A stretch of DNA of 39,435 nucleotides from Coprinopsis marcescibilis (Eukaryota; Basidiomycota; Agaricomycetes; Agaricales; Psathyrellaceae): the NCBI GenBank assembly GCA_004369085.1, contig ML210389.1, positions 1-39,435 of the forward strand, given 5' to 3'. The notes under the pieces were generated by a model. The model did no database searches, was not told the DNA's origin, and was given only the letters and a program-made list of their open reading frames with translations. Both the position numbers and the translations under genes were made by a program. Each line of letters starts with the position of its first letter. The stretch's first letter is position 1. Below are positions 23,976-35,514 of this stretch, piece after piece.

Positions 23976-24241
23976 GAGCTAGAAATTGAGAGATAGGCAG
24001 TGGATGGCGGAACTACGAAACCAACGCCGCGTGGATCAAATGTTGGCATCCAGATCGATGGCAGGATGATCGGGTTCATTGTGACGCTGGATTTCCAGGC
24101 GCTTAACTAAGAACAATTAGTCATTGCTCGATCGTCACCCGAAAGGCATCAGGTTCCCTCGACGGCGGCACCAATCTCAACAACATTCAACGTCATTCAC
24201 GGGACTCATCCAGACTGTGAGCTACATTGATAATCTAGTTA

Positions 24242-25509
24242 TTACTCTTTCAAGTCAACTATAACTGGTCTAAAATTCTGCCCTCCAGGCGGAACCTCAA
24301 TATCATCGTCTCCAACTTCCAACCATCTACCCAAACCAGCAGGTTGGTTCGCTGCGTTCACGAACACTGACCTTTGCACACTAGGGTCAGCGTTCTTAGC
24401 CTCGAGAAGCTCCTTCTGCAGTTGGAGCTCCTGTTGTACCTCATTGTAATCAGAACCATCCACCTCGTAAAAAAGGTCGTCGCCTTCTGAACCATAGAAC
24501 TTGTTCTGGGCCTGAGGAATTTTGCATTTCTGATCCCGGTTTTCCCAATTGTGAACGTATGCCCCATGTGATTCGTGAATATGGCCAAATAGATGCAGTC
24601 GGGGACGAAGTCGTCCAGATGCGAGATGGGATGACACCGCCTTACACCCAGCGAAATCTCGACCATCGGTACAGTCAAGGATGCCAGCTGGAGGGGCATG
24701 CGTAAGAAGGATATCCGTCGACGAGAATGAGGCAATAAGGGCTAGATGGAAAAGAGTTAGAATGTGGTCAGTGTATGAAGACTCGGCAAAATTACGTTCG
24801 GCTTCCGTGCGTCTGTAGTTGAACGCCCAGTCGTAAAAGTAAGGTGACCACTGTTGCGAACCGAATCTCAACACCCTCGACGTCTACGGCGAATGTGACT
24901 AAACACTTACCGGTGAGCCATAAACTGTCCAGCTCCTCCGACCTGGTGCGACTGAAAACGTGAACGTCTCATTCTGAAGGTACACTATGCCCGCTTGCTT
25001 TGCTCGGTCTCCTGTCAAGAGCTCCATAATCTTATCGTAGTCCTTAACCCTGATTTAATGAAACCCTCAAGAAAAAGAATAAAGCTCACCTCTTTATTAT
25101 CATGCCACCGTTCCCAGCAATCCTCGTACCAATCGCGATGTAACGTGAGGTCGTGATTCCCGGCAATGATACTGCAAGATCGTCCATCGCGTCAGATATT
25201 CAAAGCAAGGATAAGAGCAACAACTTACATCTTGGTTTTATGCGGTAGCTCATAGAGCCATTCCATAATGGTAGTAAATTCTTCAAGAGTCCCGTAATCT
25301 GTGAGATCGCCGCTATGGAGCAGTACGTCTCCATCTGGGATAGGAAATGCGTTTCCATGGGTGTCGCTGACGCAAACAAACCGCGTCCACTGTTCGTCTT
25401 CACTGCAGTACTCCATCCTATCCAAAGGGAGGAGTGTTGCTGGATCGTATTCGAGATGTACGACGGCATCAGCAGAGCGAATGACTATGGTCTCAACGGA
25501 CGTCGTCAT
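24242..25509 (-). CDS. Calcineurin-like metallophosphoesterase
   Basis: Five exons: 25509-25229, 25171-25090, 25042-24911, 24850-24796 and 24741-24242; about 349 aa. All metal-binding signatures of the calcineurin-like phosphoesterase fold are present in order: SDTHG (DxH), HSGDLTD (GDxxD), IIAGNHD (GNHD), LLTHAPP and FGHIHESHG (GHxH). The spacing and the C-terminal VFVNAANQP fit the small MPPED/UPF0046-like branch found throughout fungi, whose members hydrolyse phosphodiesters with two bound metal ions; the physiological substrate is unknown. The acceptor before exon 4 was chosen at CAACAG because it restores the typical GSPWSPYFYDWAFNY junction. No signal peptide, so probably cytosolic. Confidence 0.9.
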
Positions 25510-26052
25510 CTGGGCCTCAGGCTGTTGACTGTAAGAGTAGAAAGTTGGATTTCTCTCTACAGCTACCTAGAAGAGACGAGTTGGAGATGGCTACGAGAAG
25601 CGGTGGGAATGGAAAGTCATGGACAGGGGATATAAAACATCACGTCGCCCTCTTTGTTGGCAAAAACCTTCCCGTCAAACACTGTCCGGATATAGAAACG
25701 ACTTCGTCCGAATATATAAAATATTGCGACAATTTCAAGCTCAAACACTGGAGCATAGATTGTGTTCACATGGGCCCTTCTTCAAGGCTTGGGTTGTCAA
25801 AAGTCTGTGTCATAATGCTAGATACTAAATCTAGTCATACGAAAACATTTTGTAGCCCTTCCGAACTAGCAGAAACCTAAAGCCTGATGCGGTGCCTGTG
25901 AACAGCTGGGCACGCCCCCAATTTTGACGTAAAATTTGAATTTGGAATATACATAAGTAGAAAACGAGTCCGGCAGCACCTAACAGCCCTCTTATTCTGC
26001 CCTCCCAAGGAGATACGAGCACGACCCCACCAAGCAGCCACCTCTCTTCTCA
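25510..26052. other. Divergent intergenic region
   Basis: Lies between the metallophosphoesterase start (-) and the small plus-strand gene. One 111-codon plus-strand open frame (25545-25880) has no recognisable features and unconvincing composition, so it is not called. Likely promoter region for both neighbours. Confidence 0.45.
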
Positions 26053-26553
26053 ATGCTATTCTTCTACACCAAAACCAAGAACCAACCCACCGGAGACGGC
26101 GGGGTCATCCTCCAAATCAATGCTCCCTCCAACCTTTACTTCATCAACACCAATGGCCCCGCCATCGGGCCTCGTGTCGGACAAAGTCGTCGTAACCGCG
26201 AGTATCACCTCTGAAAACAGCCTCCTCCCCTCTTTGCTCACCTTCATGTCCACAGAAGAAAGCCATGAGCCTCCTACCTCAATGCAGAGCCCCGTCGGGG
26301 CACGTCCCACAGATCTTCAAAGTGCGATTACCTTTTTTCTCGAGAGAAACTCCCCGAGGGCTGACTATTCTACTATTCTTCAGACACGGCAGAGGCAGCT
26401 ACCGTTGACACCCCTGGCCCAGAAGCTTCACCCCAGTCAGTCGACGCACACGCAGAGGTTGTTGATCGTCGTCCAAGCCTCCGAGGAATCCTATATCGCA
26501 TTTCCGCAGTTTTTCGTCGTCGCCGATCTGCTAGGCTTGAAACCAACCTCTAA
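26053..26553 (+). CDS. Small hypothetical protein, uncertain gene model
   Basis: Proposed exons 26053-26191, 26256-26321 and 26384-26553, about 124 aa. The N-terminus starts MLFFYTKTKN, the middle is Pro/Ser/Glu-rich and the C-terminus is strongly basic (FRRRRSARLETNL). Intron 2 (62 nt) has a GCTGAC branch point and a TTCAG acceptor; intron 1 has a weak donor. The alternative is a single unspliced frame at 26120-26641 (173 codons), which overlaps in a different frame for part of its length. I do not recognise either product. The spliced model is slightly preferred because of the splice signals in intron 2 and the compact ending. Confidence 0.4.
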
Positions 26554-27440
26554 CTCGTATTCGTTGGCTGCATGGCCATTGGAGACTGACTATCTCACAG
26601 TAAACAATAACAGACCTACACTTTCTTGTATCATACATTGAACTGTGGTTAGATGTACAGTTCGTTACGCCAGCTCTACTCCATATGTCAAGCCACTTTG
26701 TTACTTTCTTGATTGTTTTATTTAACGAGCGTGTACCTCCCTTTATTCTCCACTCATCTCAATGATTCATTTAGTAATTATGACCCAAAATTGTATCTGG
26801 CTCGACAAAGGGCTTTCTTCTCATTATCAGAACAAATCGAGTGCAAATGACAAATGAAACAAGACACGCCTCGCTTCGGCCGGCATGCTATCTAAGTTGA
26901 GCCTAAAAATGAGAGTTCTTGCGCAATTTTTGTGCACAGACCATAATACTTGAATCTTACAGGATTCGAAAGCACTTTGATCATATAATCTGCCTCGGTA
27001 ACTCTTCCTCGGGCATACTATTAAGGCTTGAATCAAGTGCACGTACGTCTGCGTCGGCATCTAGTATGATTTAAGGCTCCTTTTTCTCATTATACGGCCC
27101 ACAGGGCAATTCCGCTGGCTTGCACAAGCATATTTCGACTCGAGCGTATACTGGGGTATCGCTAATCTTTGACGACACTGCCAATCTCTCTGACACAAGT
27201 TACCTCACCTTACTCCGTAGACCATGGTACCATATCAACCTGTAACTGGCCACTAACAATCCCAATCTCGATCTCAAATCACACAGCTAAACTCCAGAAC
27301 AGCACAAATCAAATTAATACACATATCTAAAAGTTCTGCAAATCTAAATAAAAGAAAAGTTTAAATATCAGAACAAAAATTAGAGGAGTCCAGAAATATA
27401 AATAAGTATCCAAGTGCCCCATCCCTATACCAAATACCGA
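26554..27440. other. AT-rich convergent intergenic region
   Basis: Between the ends of two small convergent genes. The sequence is AT-rich with no open frame longer than about 77 codons and no recognisable feature; likely 3' untranslated regions and spacer. Confidence 0.5.
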
Positions 27441-28077
27441 TCAGCGACTACGACTACGACGTTTCGCACCTTTGGTGTTAGCTTTAGCCTTAGGGTTTGC
27501 TCGATTCTGGGAAGCAGCGCCATAAATATCGGCGTAGGCCATGGCATACACAGTTGAAATATCAAACTTGGCGGGCTGAGCAGGGTCTGTAGGGGCTTCC
27601 GGCCAGGTCGGCACCACTACCTCGGCAGTTCTTTGCGAACCATCAGCTGTGGTTATCCCTTTGGCTCGCGGATTAGCACTGGCTGCATGGGGCTGGGTCG
27701 GCAGTACAGTCACATTTATGTTTCCCTGAACAGAAGTCAAACCTCTTGTAAAGCCGGTATCATTTCCCTCATAAGCATCAGGATGTGCGAAAGCTTGGGT
27801 CTGCGCATCCACGTCGGGGATTCCCTGCCATTTCTCTGCCAAATTCTGAACTCCGGCCTCGCCATAAGCTTGAAGATAAGAAGGATCGAGGCTCTCCCAA
27901 CTCGCAACGTCACCATTCGTGTTTCCCTGCCAAGTATCACCAGCGTACCCATTCCCATTGGCTGTATCGGGCAGAGCTAGATCATGAGTCGTCGTCGGTG
28001 CACAAAGGCCCAAGCATCAGGGGATGGAAGAAAACAATTGAACTTGATGACCATGGGAACGTACGCAAAGAAGGCAT
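27441..28077 (-). CDS. Hypothetical low-complexity protein with basic C-terminus
   Basis: Proposed exons 28077-28065 and 27976-27441 with an 88-nt intron, about 182 aa, starting MPSLPLPDTANGNGY. The second exon alone is open from 28013. The protein is rich in Gly, Asn, Ala, Asp and Pro, with Trp-containing segments (GDTWQG, ASWESLDPSYLQAYGE), no membrane segment and a basic tail KGAKRRSRSR that could act as a nuclear localisation signal. No domain is recognised. The 13-nt first exon is weakly supported: the donor GTACGT is good but the acceptor is one of several possible. It is downstream of YTM1 on the same strand, with no evidence of cotranscription. Confidence 0.5.
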
Positions 28078-28560
28078 CGCTTTGTAGTAGTGAGTGGGCA
28101 ATTGCAAAAGAAGGAAACCTTTGGTTATAGCATTAAAAACGAAGTGAACAAGTGGTTCATTAACGTGGCGGCAGAATATTCACGATTGTGCTTGAAAATT
28201 GAATCTTAAACATAGAACTTGAGCAAAAACGGTGGCAGCTCACATTCAGAAGTAAAGCGACGGTATCCAGCTGCCATGTCCCAATTGGGAAATCCCTCCA
28301 AAGTACATCAGTTCTTCCTCGTTCCTCTGTTTTCAGTTCAAGGATCTGGTCAAATAGCGGTTCTATGTCTTTGTTAGAACCACATGGCACCGAAAATGAC
28401 TGTTTTCAGCCTGGCTTCCCGAGGCTTCAGGCGATTGTCCCATCATCTGAAGGCCGTTCGTCAACGACAAGAGGGAGGACCCGGATCCTTGGTTCGATCC
28501 CCGGCCCAAACAATTTTTTTGACCAAATTTAAATCTAGCCGTACCATACACCATGTCTGT
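28078..28560. other. Spacer between YTM1 and the hypothetical gene
   Basis: About 480 bp. On the minus strand an open stretch at 28390-28233 reads like a possible exon (KDIEPLFDQILELKTEERG) ending at a GTGAGC donor, but no start codon or second exon could be fixed. On the plus strand a Pol III B-box-like GGTTCGATCCC at 28491 is followed by a T-run; no complete tRNA folds (see rejected items). Confidence 0.35.
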
Positions 28561-30030
28561 CTACACAGACTTTTTTGACCCCGCTCCAGTATCACTCTCA
28601 GCCGCAACCTTCCACAAATCCAACCCACCCTCCCCACCAACACCAACAACACCCCTTCTCCAATCCACCGCCAAAACCTTTTTCGTGCCGTCCCATGCCT
28701 TGAACGTAGCAATCGCAGCCTTGTTGCTACGCAGATCCCAGATGCGGACGATACCGTCGTAGGAGCCGGTTACGATCTGCGATGACGACGTGTGGGATTC
28801 TGGGAGGGCGATGCAGGACGGTGTAGAGGGGTGATTAAAGGAGGCCACGGCCGCGCTAAGCTGGCTGGACCGCAGGTCGTACAACGTCATGGTGCGGTCG
28901 GTCGATACGACCAACGCACTCTGTCCGTTTTCGCGAGAAACAAGGTCGAGGAAAGGTTTCTCCGATGCCGCCTGAAACACGTTATCAGCAACTGCCTGGC
29001 CAGAACCAACGGGAACACTTACAATAGTCCGGGTACAAAGCCCATTCTCCACATCCCACGTCCGCACAGTCGAGTCAAACCCACAGCTCACACCCTCTTT
29101 CTCGTTCAACCACGCCGCCTTGCTCACGCGTCCGATATGGCTTTTGAGCACGTTTATTGGTGCTTTTCGTTTGGGTTTTTTGGTTGTTGCGTCATCGCCC
29201 TTCCTTCTACGCTTACGCTCTCGTTCGTTCAGCGTGGGTTCTGGAACCTCGTCTGTCGGCGGGATGGTGGTGTCCCACAGACCAACGAGGCCGTCCCACG
29301 AAGATGTGAGGAGCTGGGTTCCTTTGGCATTGGACGAAACGGACGAGAGCGGGGCAGTGTGCAGGTGCAGCGTTGCGAGAGGTTTTGAAGAGGTTGATGA
29401 GGCCTCGACGCTAATTTGGCTAATCTGGGCCGTAAGGTCTTGCGAGGCAGTAGCAATCGTATATGTGTTGTCGTTGGACGGTGATGGAACCGTGCAAAAG
29501 GAAGTGATTGGGCTAGTGTGAAGCAGTGTGTTCAACACTGGGTTGCGAGACATGTCGAATGCCCGCAGGTAGCCGTCGTACGCGACGGTCAAGAAATGAC
29601 TAGAAATATAATTAGCTGGGTCTTGGATTCAAAGTACAACGACGTACTTTGGGAGTTCACATAATACTGCAGATACCCAACTCTCATGAGGGAACTCTGA
29701 AAGCCTCTGGGGCGGCAAAACTGATTCAATATACTCGATTTCGAGAGTTTCTTCCTGCGAAAAGTATCAGTGCTCCCCATCCTAGAAGCAATACCGCAGC
29801 ACACACACCTCGCCAACGCCGTTCTCCGCACACCACTCCGAGATACTCGTCCTCAAAATCTCTCCTTTCACCAAAAAGTCAAACGGAACGGGTTTCGCGA
29901 GATCCAGAGCTTTGTTGACAAGCTGCGATAGGTGGTACCGTTTCCATGTCGTAGGTATCATAAACTTTTGAGAAGGTAATGGGTAAGGCGTCTGGGTGGT
30001 AAACACCACCGATTGTGTTGTCGAATCCAT
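28561..30030 (-). CDS. YTM1: Ribosome biogenesis protein Ytm1 (WDR12 homologue)
   Basis: Four exons: 30030-29809, 29754-29648, 29599-29023 and 28971-28561; about 438 aa, the usual length for the family. Ytm1 forms a complex with Erb1 and Nop7 in the nucleolus, is needed for 27S pre-rRNA processing and 60S maturation, and is stripped off by the AAA ATPase Rea1 through its N-terminal domain. The N-terminal NLE/UBL domain is clear (VVFTTQTPYPLP, IPTTWKRYHLSQLVNKAL, FDFLVKGE, IEYIESVLPP). WD40 blades follow (AYDGYLRAFD, SSWDGLVGLWD, GFDSTVRTWDVENG, GSYDGIVRIWDLRS), with a Lys/Arg-rich insert (KRKAP) in the usual place. Intron 3 (51 nt) is in frame without a stop; its removal restores the family junction CTRTI-AASEKPFLD. 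The gene marks the right edge of the conserved core. Confidence 0.95.
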
Positions 30031-30440
30031 CGTGCTTGAGGCCGATTAAGCGCTAAAAAGCTGGAGAAGATGTGGATGAATGAGATCGAAGGTTTTTTCA
30101 CCCGCACGCATCGGAAGCGCCGAGAAATCGCGCTTGGCTTTGTTTGGAATGGAGGTCGTTGGCTTTGCAGCGGCAATTAGCACAGCCGCTCACAGTCGAA
30201 GTCCAGGTTCGCTGAATGATTTGGACCCGGACGGCAGTAACCAGTTGGTCTTTCGTGTTTGTTAGGAAGTTTCCTTGTATGTAATACTGCTCGATGCCAG
30301 GCTAAAGGAAAGTCATCATGAAGATCGTAATGTGTGAATTGTAGAGGCGCTTGAAAACTCGGCCTTTCCCGTTTCGCCCAAAATAACTACAAGGAAAACA
30401 CCGGCGCATGTTGTGCACGTTGCCTCCAACAGTCACACCG
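30031..30440. other. Divergent promoter region between YTM1 and member E
   Basis: About 410 bp between the start of YTM1 (-) and the start of member E (+). It includes the family leader block at about 30344-30375. No other gene seen. Confidence 0.5.
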
Positions 30441-32825
30441 ATGTCTGGAACGAAGCAAGAGCTCAACACAAAGATCAGGACGAAGGCATCCCAGGTCCTT
30501 TTTCCTCTCTTAAGAACTTTGAAGGTGCGGGCGGCGCTAATGGGGAATCCCGGATTGGCGCTTCTATACAGAGGGCATCCTGCTGCAAAGGTTCGTCGAG
30601 CTACTGTACCCACCGTCGTGTTGGCGTTTCAACAAGAACCTTGCAGGAGCTAGTGGTGGTATATGATCACCAAGACCCCCTGCTCAGATTTCCTCGACTC
30701 ACTGCCATGATCCTTGCGAAGGACGCTTTCCACTTCTCGTCGCCGTCAGTGAGCAACACAACCTTGACTTTCCAAGCGAAGGAGGTGCCCGAGATTGCAA
30801 CCAGACTCTGCACCATTCGGTTTATATTCGCCAATGGCAATCTCATCTTCACCATTGACCTTACGCGGAGTATTGTCAAACAGACGTTCCCGGTGATGCC
30901 AGCGCCCTGGATATTTTTTACCATGTTGGCGGAATGGGCAGCGGGGAAGGAGAAGGATAGAAGGGCAGGCAAGCACAAAACGAAGGAACTCATACGGGTG
31001 CTCGAAGAAATTTGCTCTGAGGGCGGTGGAGGCCCAGATTGGGCAGAGTTCAATCTCGCGTTGGCGTCGTTTCCCCATGCGAGTCGGCAACTCGCGATGC
31101 TGCAGGTAGTTGATCGTGTCAGGACTGAGACCCAGGTCCAGTTTATAACGGAGAATACGAGCTTGTTCAGCTCGGGTCCAGAACACAGCAGAGACGGACT
31201 GCGACCATCGCCACCTGCCTTTATCAGCGTTCCTGAAACCCTTCCTTCCCCTTCGACATCATCCTCGCCTGCCCCAGCTCTCAGCACCCCACCGCGCATC
31301 AGACCAGGAGCTCCTACCTTTCACTTTACGAATGCCGACGAAGTTTTCCCTAATCCTCCCCAGTCGTATTCGCTTCCAACGATACCCAGCACTACCAGCA
31401 TGCCATACATACCACCGCTATCAGCAGGGATTCCTCGTGTGGTAGATCGCATTCCAGATGCCCCCCCAACTCACCCTCCCGCGACTCATTCACTTCCCAA
31501 TATGCCTAATACATCGTCAGTTTCCCCGACTGCGACAGCGCCTGTCTCGCGCACCTTTCCCATCGAATGCTATATCAAGACCGACGCTGGACTTGTACTC
31601 CCAAAGTCATACGCGTTTCTCATTCAACTGGATGCCTGGGCAAATTCACGGGAAACGGACCGGGCGAACTTAAATGCTCTGTTATCCACCTGGGCAGCCT
31701 TCTTCTTCAAGGGCGGGCACTGGAGCGAGTTCAACGCTGCGCTCAAGTGGTTCCCGGATGCGAACCAGCAACTTAACAGGTTTCAGGCTGCGTTCCCTCA
31801 TATGACACGGAATAAGATCGAGAAGATTCGACAAAACACGAATATAGCGAAACAACCACAACGATCGGAGGTTCCTCAGGATCCGGTTGAGCGTCAGCCG
31901 GTGCCTGTTGCGACTACAAGTCGCTCGCCGCTTGTTAAGTTTCCTACACCTCTACCAGTCCCTCCCACTTCTGTACCCGCCAAGTTAATGTCGCCCGCGA
32001 ATCCTGCTCGGGATTCGGTGCCTTCGCCACCAGAGCCAGGTAGTGGGCCCCATGACCACACCTCGACGCTGACGACAATCGCATGGGACATCGTGAATAC
32101 CCTCCGTGAATCCGGATATCGTTGCGCTTTTTTTGGAAGTATGGCATGCCGGCTGTACGGCAATACGCGACTCCCAGAGGTACGTTCGTAGTAGCAACTC
32201 CCACGTCTTCCAAATCTCGAAAATACAAATGCGAAGGAACTTACGGGGGCGCGATCCTTTACAGGACTTGGACGTGCTCGTCTTTCCGCCTCCTGCCTCC
32301 GTTGCCGATCCAGAGCTCATCAAGAAAGGAATGGTCAAGCGCAACAATCAGTTCTACACGAAGCCTTCAATAAACCCCGCTGCTACCTATCGCGTTCTTT
32401 TCCATCACATCCCACAACACGCGGTGCTGCCCCCGAATTTCACGAGACGATTCTGCAAGGTTGACGTGCTGCTTCCGGGGCTTATGAACTTGCCGTACTT
32501 GACCGAGAGGGAGGTCAACGAGGTAGAGGGACTCCCGGTCGTCCCGGTGCTGGTGTTGCTGTTGCAGAAGCTGCAGGGGTGGGATGATCATATCAAATGT
32601 GTGGAGTTGCACAAGCATAAGAAACATACAGTCGACGTGGAGGATATCAGGAGCTTACTGGAGAGGGTCGGAGAGATGCCGGTGCGGTTATACAGGCCGT
32701 GGAGTGAGAGGGAGTTGTTTGGAGAGCAGTTTGTGAACGCTTCGGAGGCAAGGGTGAAGGCATTTTCTGCGAGATTTCCTGAAACTGCGCACCTTTGGGA
32801 GGGTCTGGGGTTCGAAGTTCGGTAA
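30441..32825 (+). CDS. Two-headed nucleotidyltransferase-family protein, member E
   Basis: Exons 30441-30590, 30647-32179 and 32265-32825, about 747 aa; introns of 56 and 85 nt, both phase 0. Residues 1-50 (exon 1) hold the degenerate GNPGLALLY; exon 2 begins ELVVVY and carries FTIDL, PVMPAPW, helical module 1, the Pro-rich linker (IPPLSAGIPRVVDR and similar), helical module 2 (EFNAALKWFPDANQQLN) and the start of NTase 2. Catalytic residues look intact: G547-S548 (FGSMACRLYG), D562 and D564 (DLDVLV), D628 (KVDVLLPG). The C-terminal helical part follows from GLPVVPVL. An in-frame ATG at 30408 would add 11 residues; the later ATG is used because all copies share it. Substrate unknown. Exon 3 is over 90% identical to that of member F although exon 2 is much more diverged. 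Confidence 0.87.
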
Positions 32826-33077
32826 CTACATATGTGTTGTATTTCACCCATGCTTATACTGTATTTCTATTGTTGGTTCTGCTATGCTTTGTACATTTCC
32901 GTTTTCTAATATTAGCATTTCTTCAAGTCAAACTCGGCACGGGGCCAATGGATTGATATAAGTGACAAAGTTGAGGAGGCGCTCGAAAAGCTCGGCCTTC
33001 TCCGTTTTTCTTAAAATAACTCGAAGGTACATCATGACATCGCACGTTGTGCACGTTGCCTCCAAACAGTCACATCG

Positions 33078-35381
33078 ATGTCTGTATCGAAGCAAGAGCT
33101 CAATGCGAAGGCTAGGACAAAGGCATCCAACGTCCTTTTTCCTCTCTTGAAAACTTTGAACATTAGGGCAGCGTTAATCGGGAGTGCTGGATTGACGCTT
33201 CTGTACCCAGGGCATCCTGCTGAAAAGGTTCGTTTGAGCTACTGCGCAGATTTGTAACGGTGGCGTTTTACCATGACTTGTAGGAGCTGCTGGTTGTCGT
33301 CGATTATTGCGACCCAACCTTTAGCTTTGAGCGGCTCGTTGCCATGATCACTGCGAAGGATGCCTCACACTTCCGAGTGCCAACAAAGCAGAGAAGCAGG
33401 GGGTCGCCGGCCATAACCTTTCACGCAACGGAGATGCCTGGAGTTTCAGCCACAACCTGCAAGATTCGGTTTAAACTTATCGAGCTCGTGGGGAGATTTA
33501 CCATTGACCTTGCGCGACATACTGTTGTGCAGACGATTCCGGTGATGCCAGCGCCCTGGATACTCTTCACTATGTTGGAGGGATGGGCAGCGGCTGGCCC
33601 AAAAAAGAGGACGGTGGGGAGGAAGAAAACTCAGGGTGTCGTAGGAGCGCTCAGATTGATTTGCGCTCCTGGTTCTGGTGGCCAAGATTGGGCAGAATTC
33701 AATACCGCGTTGGCGTCGTTTCCCTATGCTAAGGACCAACTGGCGATGCTCGAGGCAGTCGAAGGTCTGGATACCAGAACCTACCAGGAGTTGATAAGGC
33801 AGAATACGAACATATCTTCGACGAGTCTAGAGCGGAGTGGAACACATGTACTGCAACAATCGACAAATTCTGCCCCCTTCACCCAAGTTCCCCAGACGCA
33901 ATCGCTTCCATCACCATCTATACACGGAACGCCTCCCCCAGCTCTCAACAGCATGTTACGCACCCCAACGGAAGCTTCTTCCGTGGTATATCAGCATCCC
34001 AATGCAAATAGAGCTCACCCTCCTGCGTTGCATTCGATTCCCAACATACCAACATCCTCAGGCCATCTCACATCTACCTCGCTCCCTAACAAGCCCAGTG
34101 CATCGACACCTGCTCCGACGATTATGGAAACCATCCCACTTGCCCTCTCACCCGCACATGCTCTCCTCCAGCATCTGGATGCCTGGGCAAGTTCATGGGA
34201 TACAAAGCGCTCAAGGGAAGCCGTGATATCTGCTTGGATGTTCTTCTTCAAGGACAAGGACTGGAACGAGTTTACCACTGCGTTAAAACTGTTCCCGAAT
34301 GCGAACCAACAGCTGGACAAGTTTGCGGCTGCGTCCCCTCATACTCTGTCACAGGCGAAGCTTAAGATGATACGAGAAAATACAACGATAGCCTCGCAAT
34401 CCATGGAGGTTGGCCAGGACCCGGTTGAGAATCAACCAGTGTCCGCTGCGAATTCAAGTCGCTCCGAGTCAGCTCCTGTGGAACTTGGCGCTGCTTCGTC
34501 ACCGATCCCTCCCATTTTCGTGCCTCCACCTCCCTTAAAGTCGATATCCCTCGCTGATCCTGTGCGAGACTCAGTACCCTCGCCACCAGAGCCAGGTAGT
34601 GGGCCCCATGATCACACCTCGACGCTGACGACCATCGCATGGGACGTCGTTAATACCCTCCGTGAATCCGGATATCGCTGCGCCTTTTTTGGAAGTATGG
34701 GATGCTGGCTGTACGGGAATACGCGACTCCCAGAGGTATGTTCGTCGTAGCGAATCCTACATATTCCAGGTTTCGAAAGTACGAAGTAATGTACTGACTT
34801 GAAGGCGTAATCTTTTATAGGACTTGGATGTGCTGGTATTTTCCCCTCCTGCCTCCGTTGTCGATCCAGAGTTTATCAAGAAAGGATTGGTCAAACGCAA
34901 TAATCAGTTCTACACGAAGCCTTCAGTCGACCCCGCTGCAACCTATCGTGTTCTTTTCCATCACATCCCACAGCACGCGGTGCTGCCCCCGAATTTCACC
35001 AGACGGTTCTGCAAGGTTGACGTGTTGCTTCCGGGGCTGATGAACTTGCCGTACTTGACTGAGAGTGAGGTTAAAGAGGTAGAGGGACTCCCGGTCGTCC
35101 CGGTGCTGGTGTTGCTGTTGCAGAAGCTGCAGGGGTGGGATGATCATATCAAATGTGTGGAGCTGCACAAGCATAGGAAACACACAGTCGACGTGAAGGA
35201 TATTAAGAGCTTGCTGGAGAGGGTCGGAGAGATGCCGGTGCGGTTATACAGGCCGTGGAGTGAGAGGGAGTTGTTTGGAGCGCAGTTTGTGAACGCTTCG
35301 GAGGCAAGGGTGAAGGCGTTCTGTGCGAGGTTTCCCGAGACTGCTGATCTTTGGGAGGGTTTGGGGTTTGAGGTTGCGTAG
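33078..35381 (+). CDS. Two-headed nucleotidyltransferase-family protein, member F
   Basis: Exons 33078-33227, 33284-34735 and 34821-35381, about 720 aa; introns of 56 and 85 nt, phase 0. Exon 1 encodes a 50-residue segment starting MSVSKQEL with IGSAGLTLLYPGHPAEK. Unlike other copies, the first half regains GS by spelling, but the following strand is ELLVVV, without the DxD acids, so the first half still looks inactive. The first half is the most diverged of the long copies (an insertion near RVPTKQRSRGSP). The C-terminal NTase keeps FGSMGCWLYG, DLDVLV and KVDVLLPG; the Trp replaces a family Arg just after the GS motif. The linker is short. The leader block is at 32976-33007. Confidence 0.87.
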
Positions 35382-35514
35382 CTATGTGTTATAATTCATG
35401 TGCGCTTGTACTATGTCATGTTTTTATATTGTTTCTTTCGCTATGTTTCATATTTGAATGTATCTTCATTGTAACTCATAGATGACCAGGGAAGCGTGTA
35501 ACTTTGGTCGAACC

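Noticed and set aside
28400..28525. Possible tRNA gene on the plus strand (B-box-like GGTTCGATCCC followed by a T-run)
   Set aside because: The T-arm pairs at only four of five positions, no upstream sequence pairs with the expected acceptor strand CCCAAAC, and no convincing anticodon arm could be drawn. It could be a decayed tRNA or tRNA-derived element, or chance.
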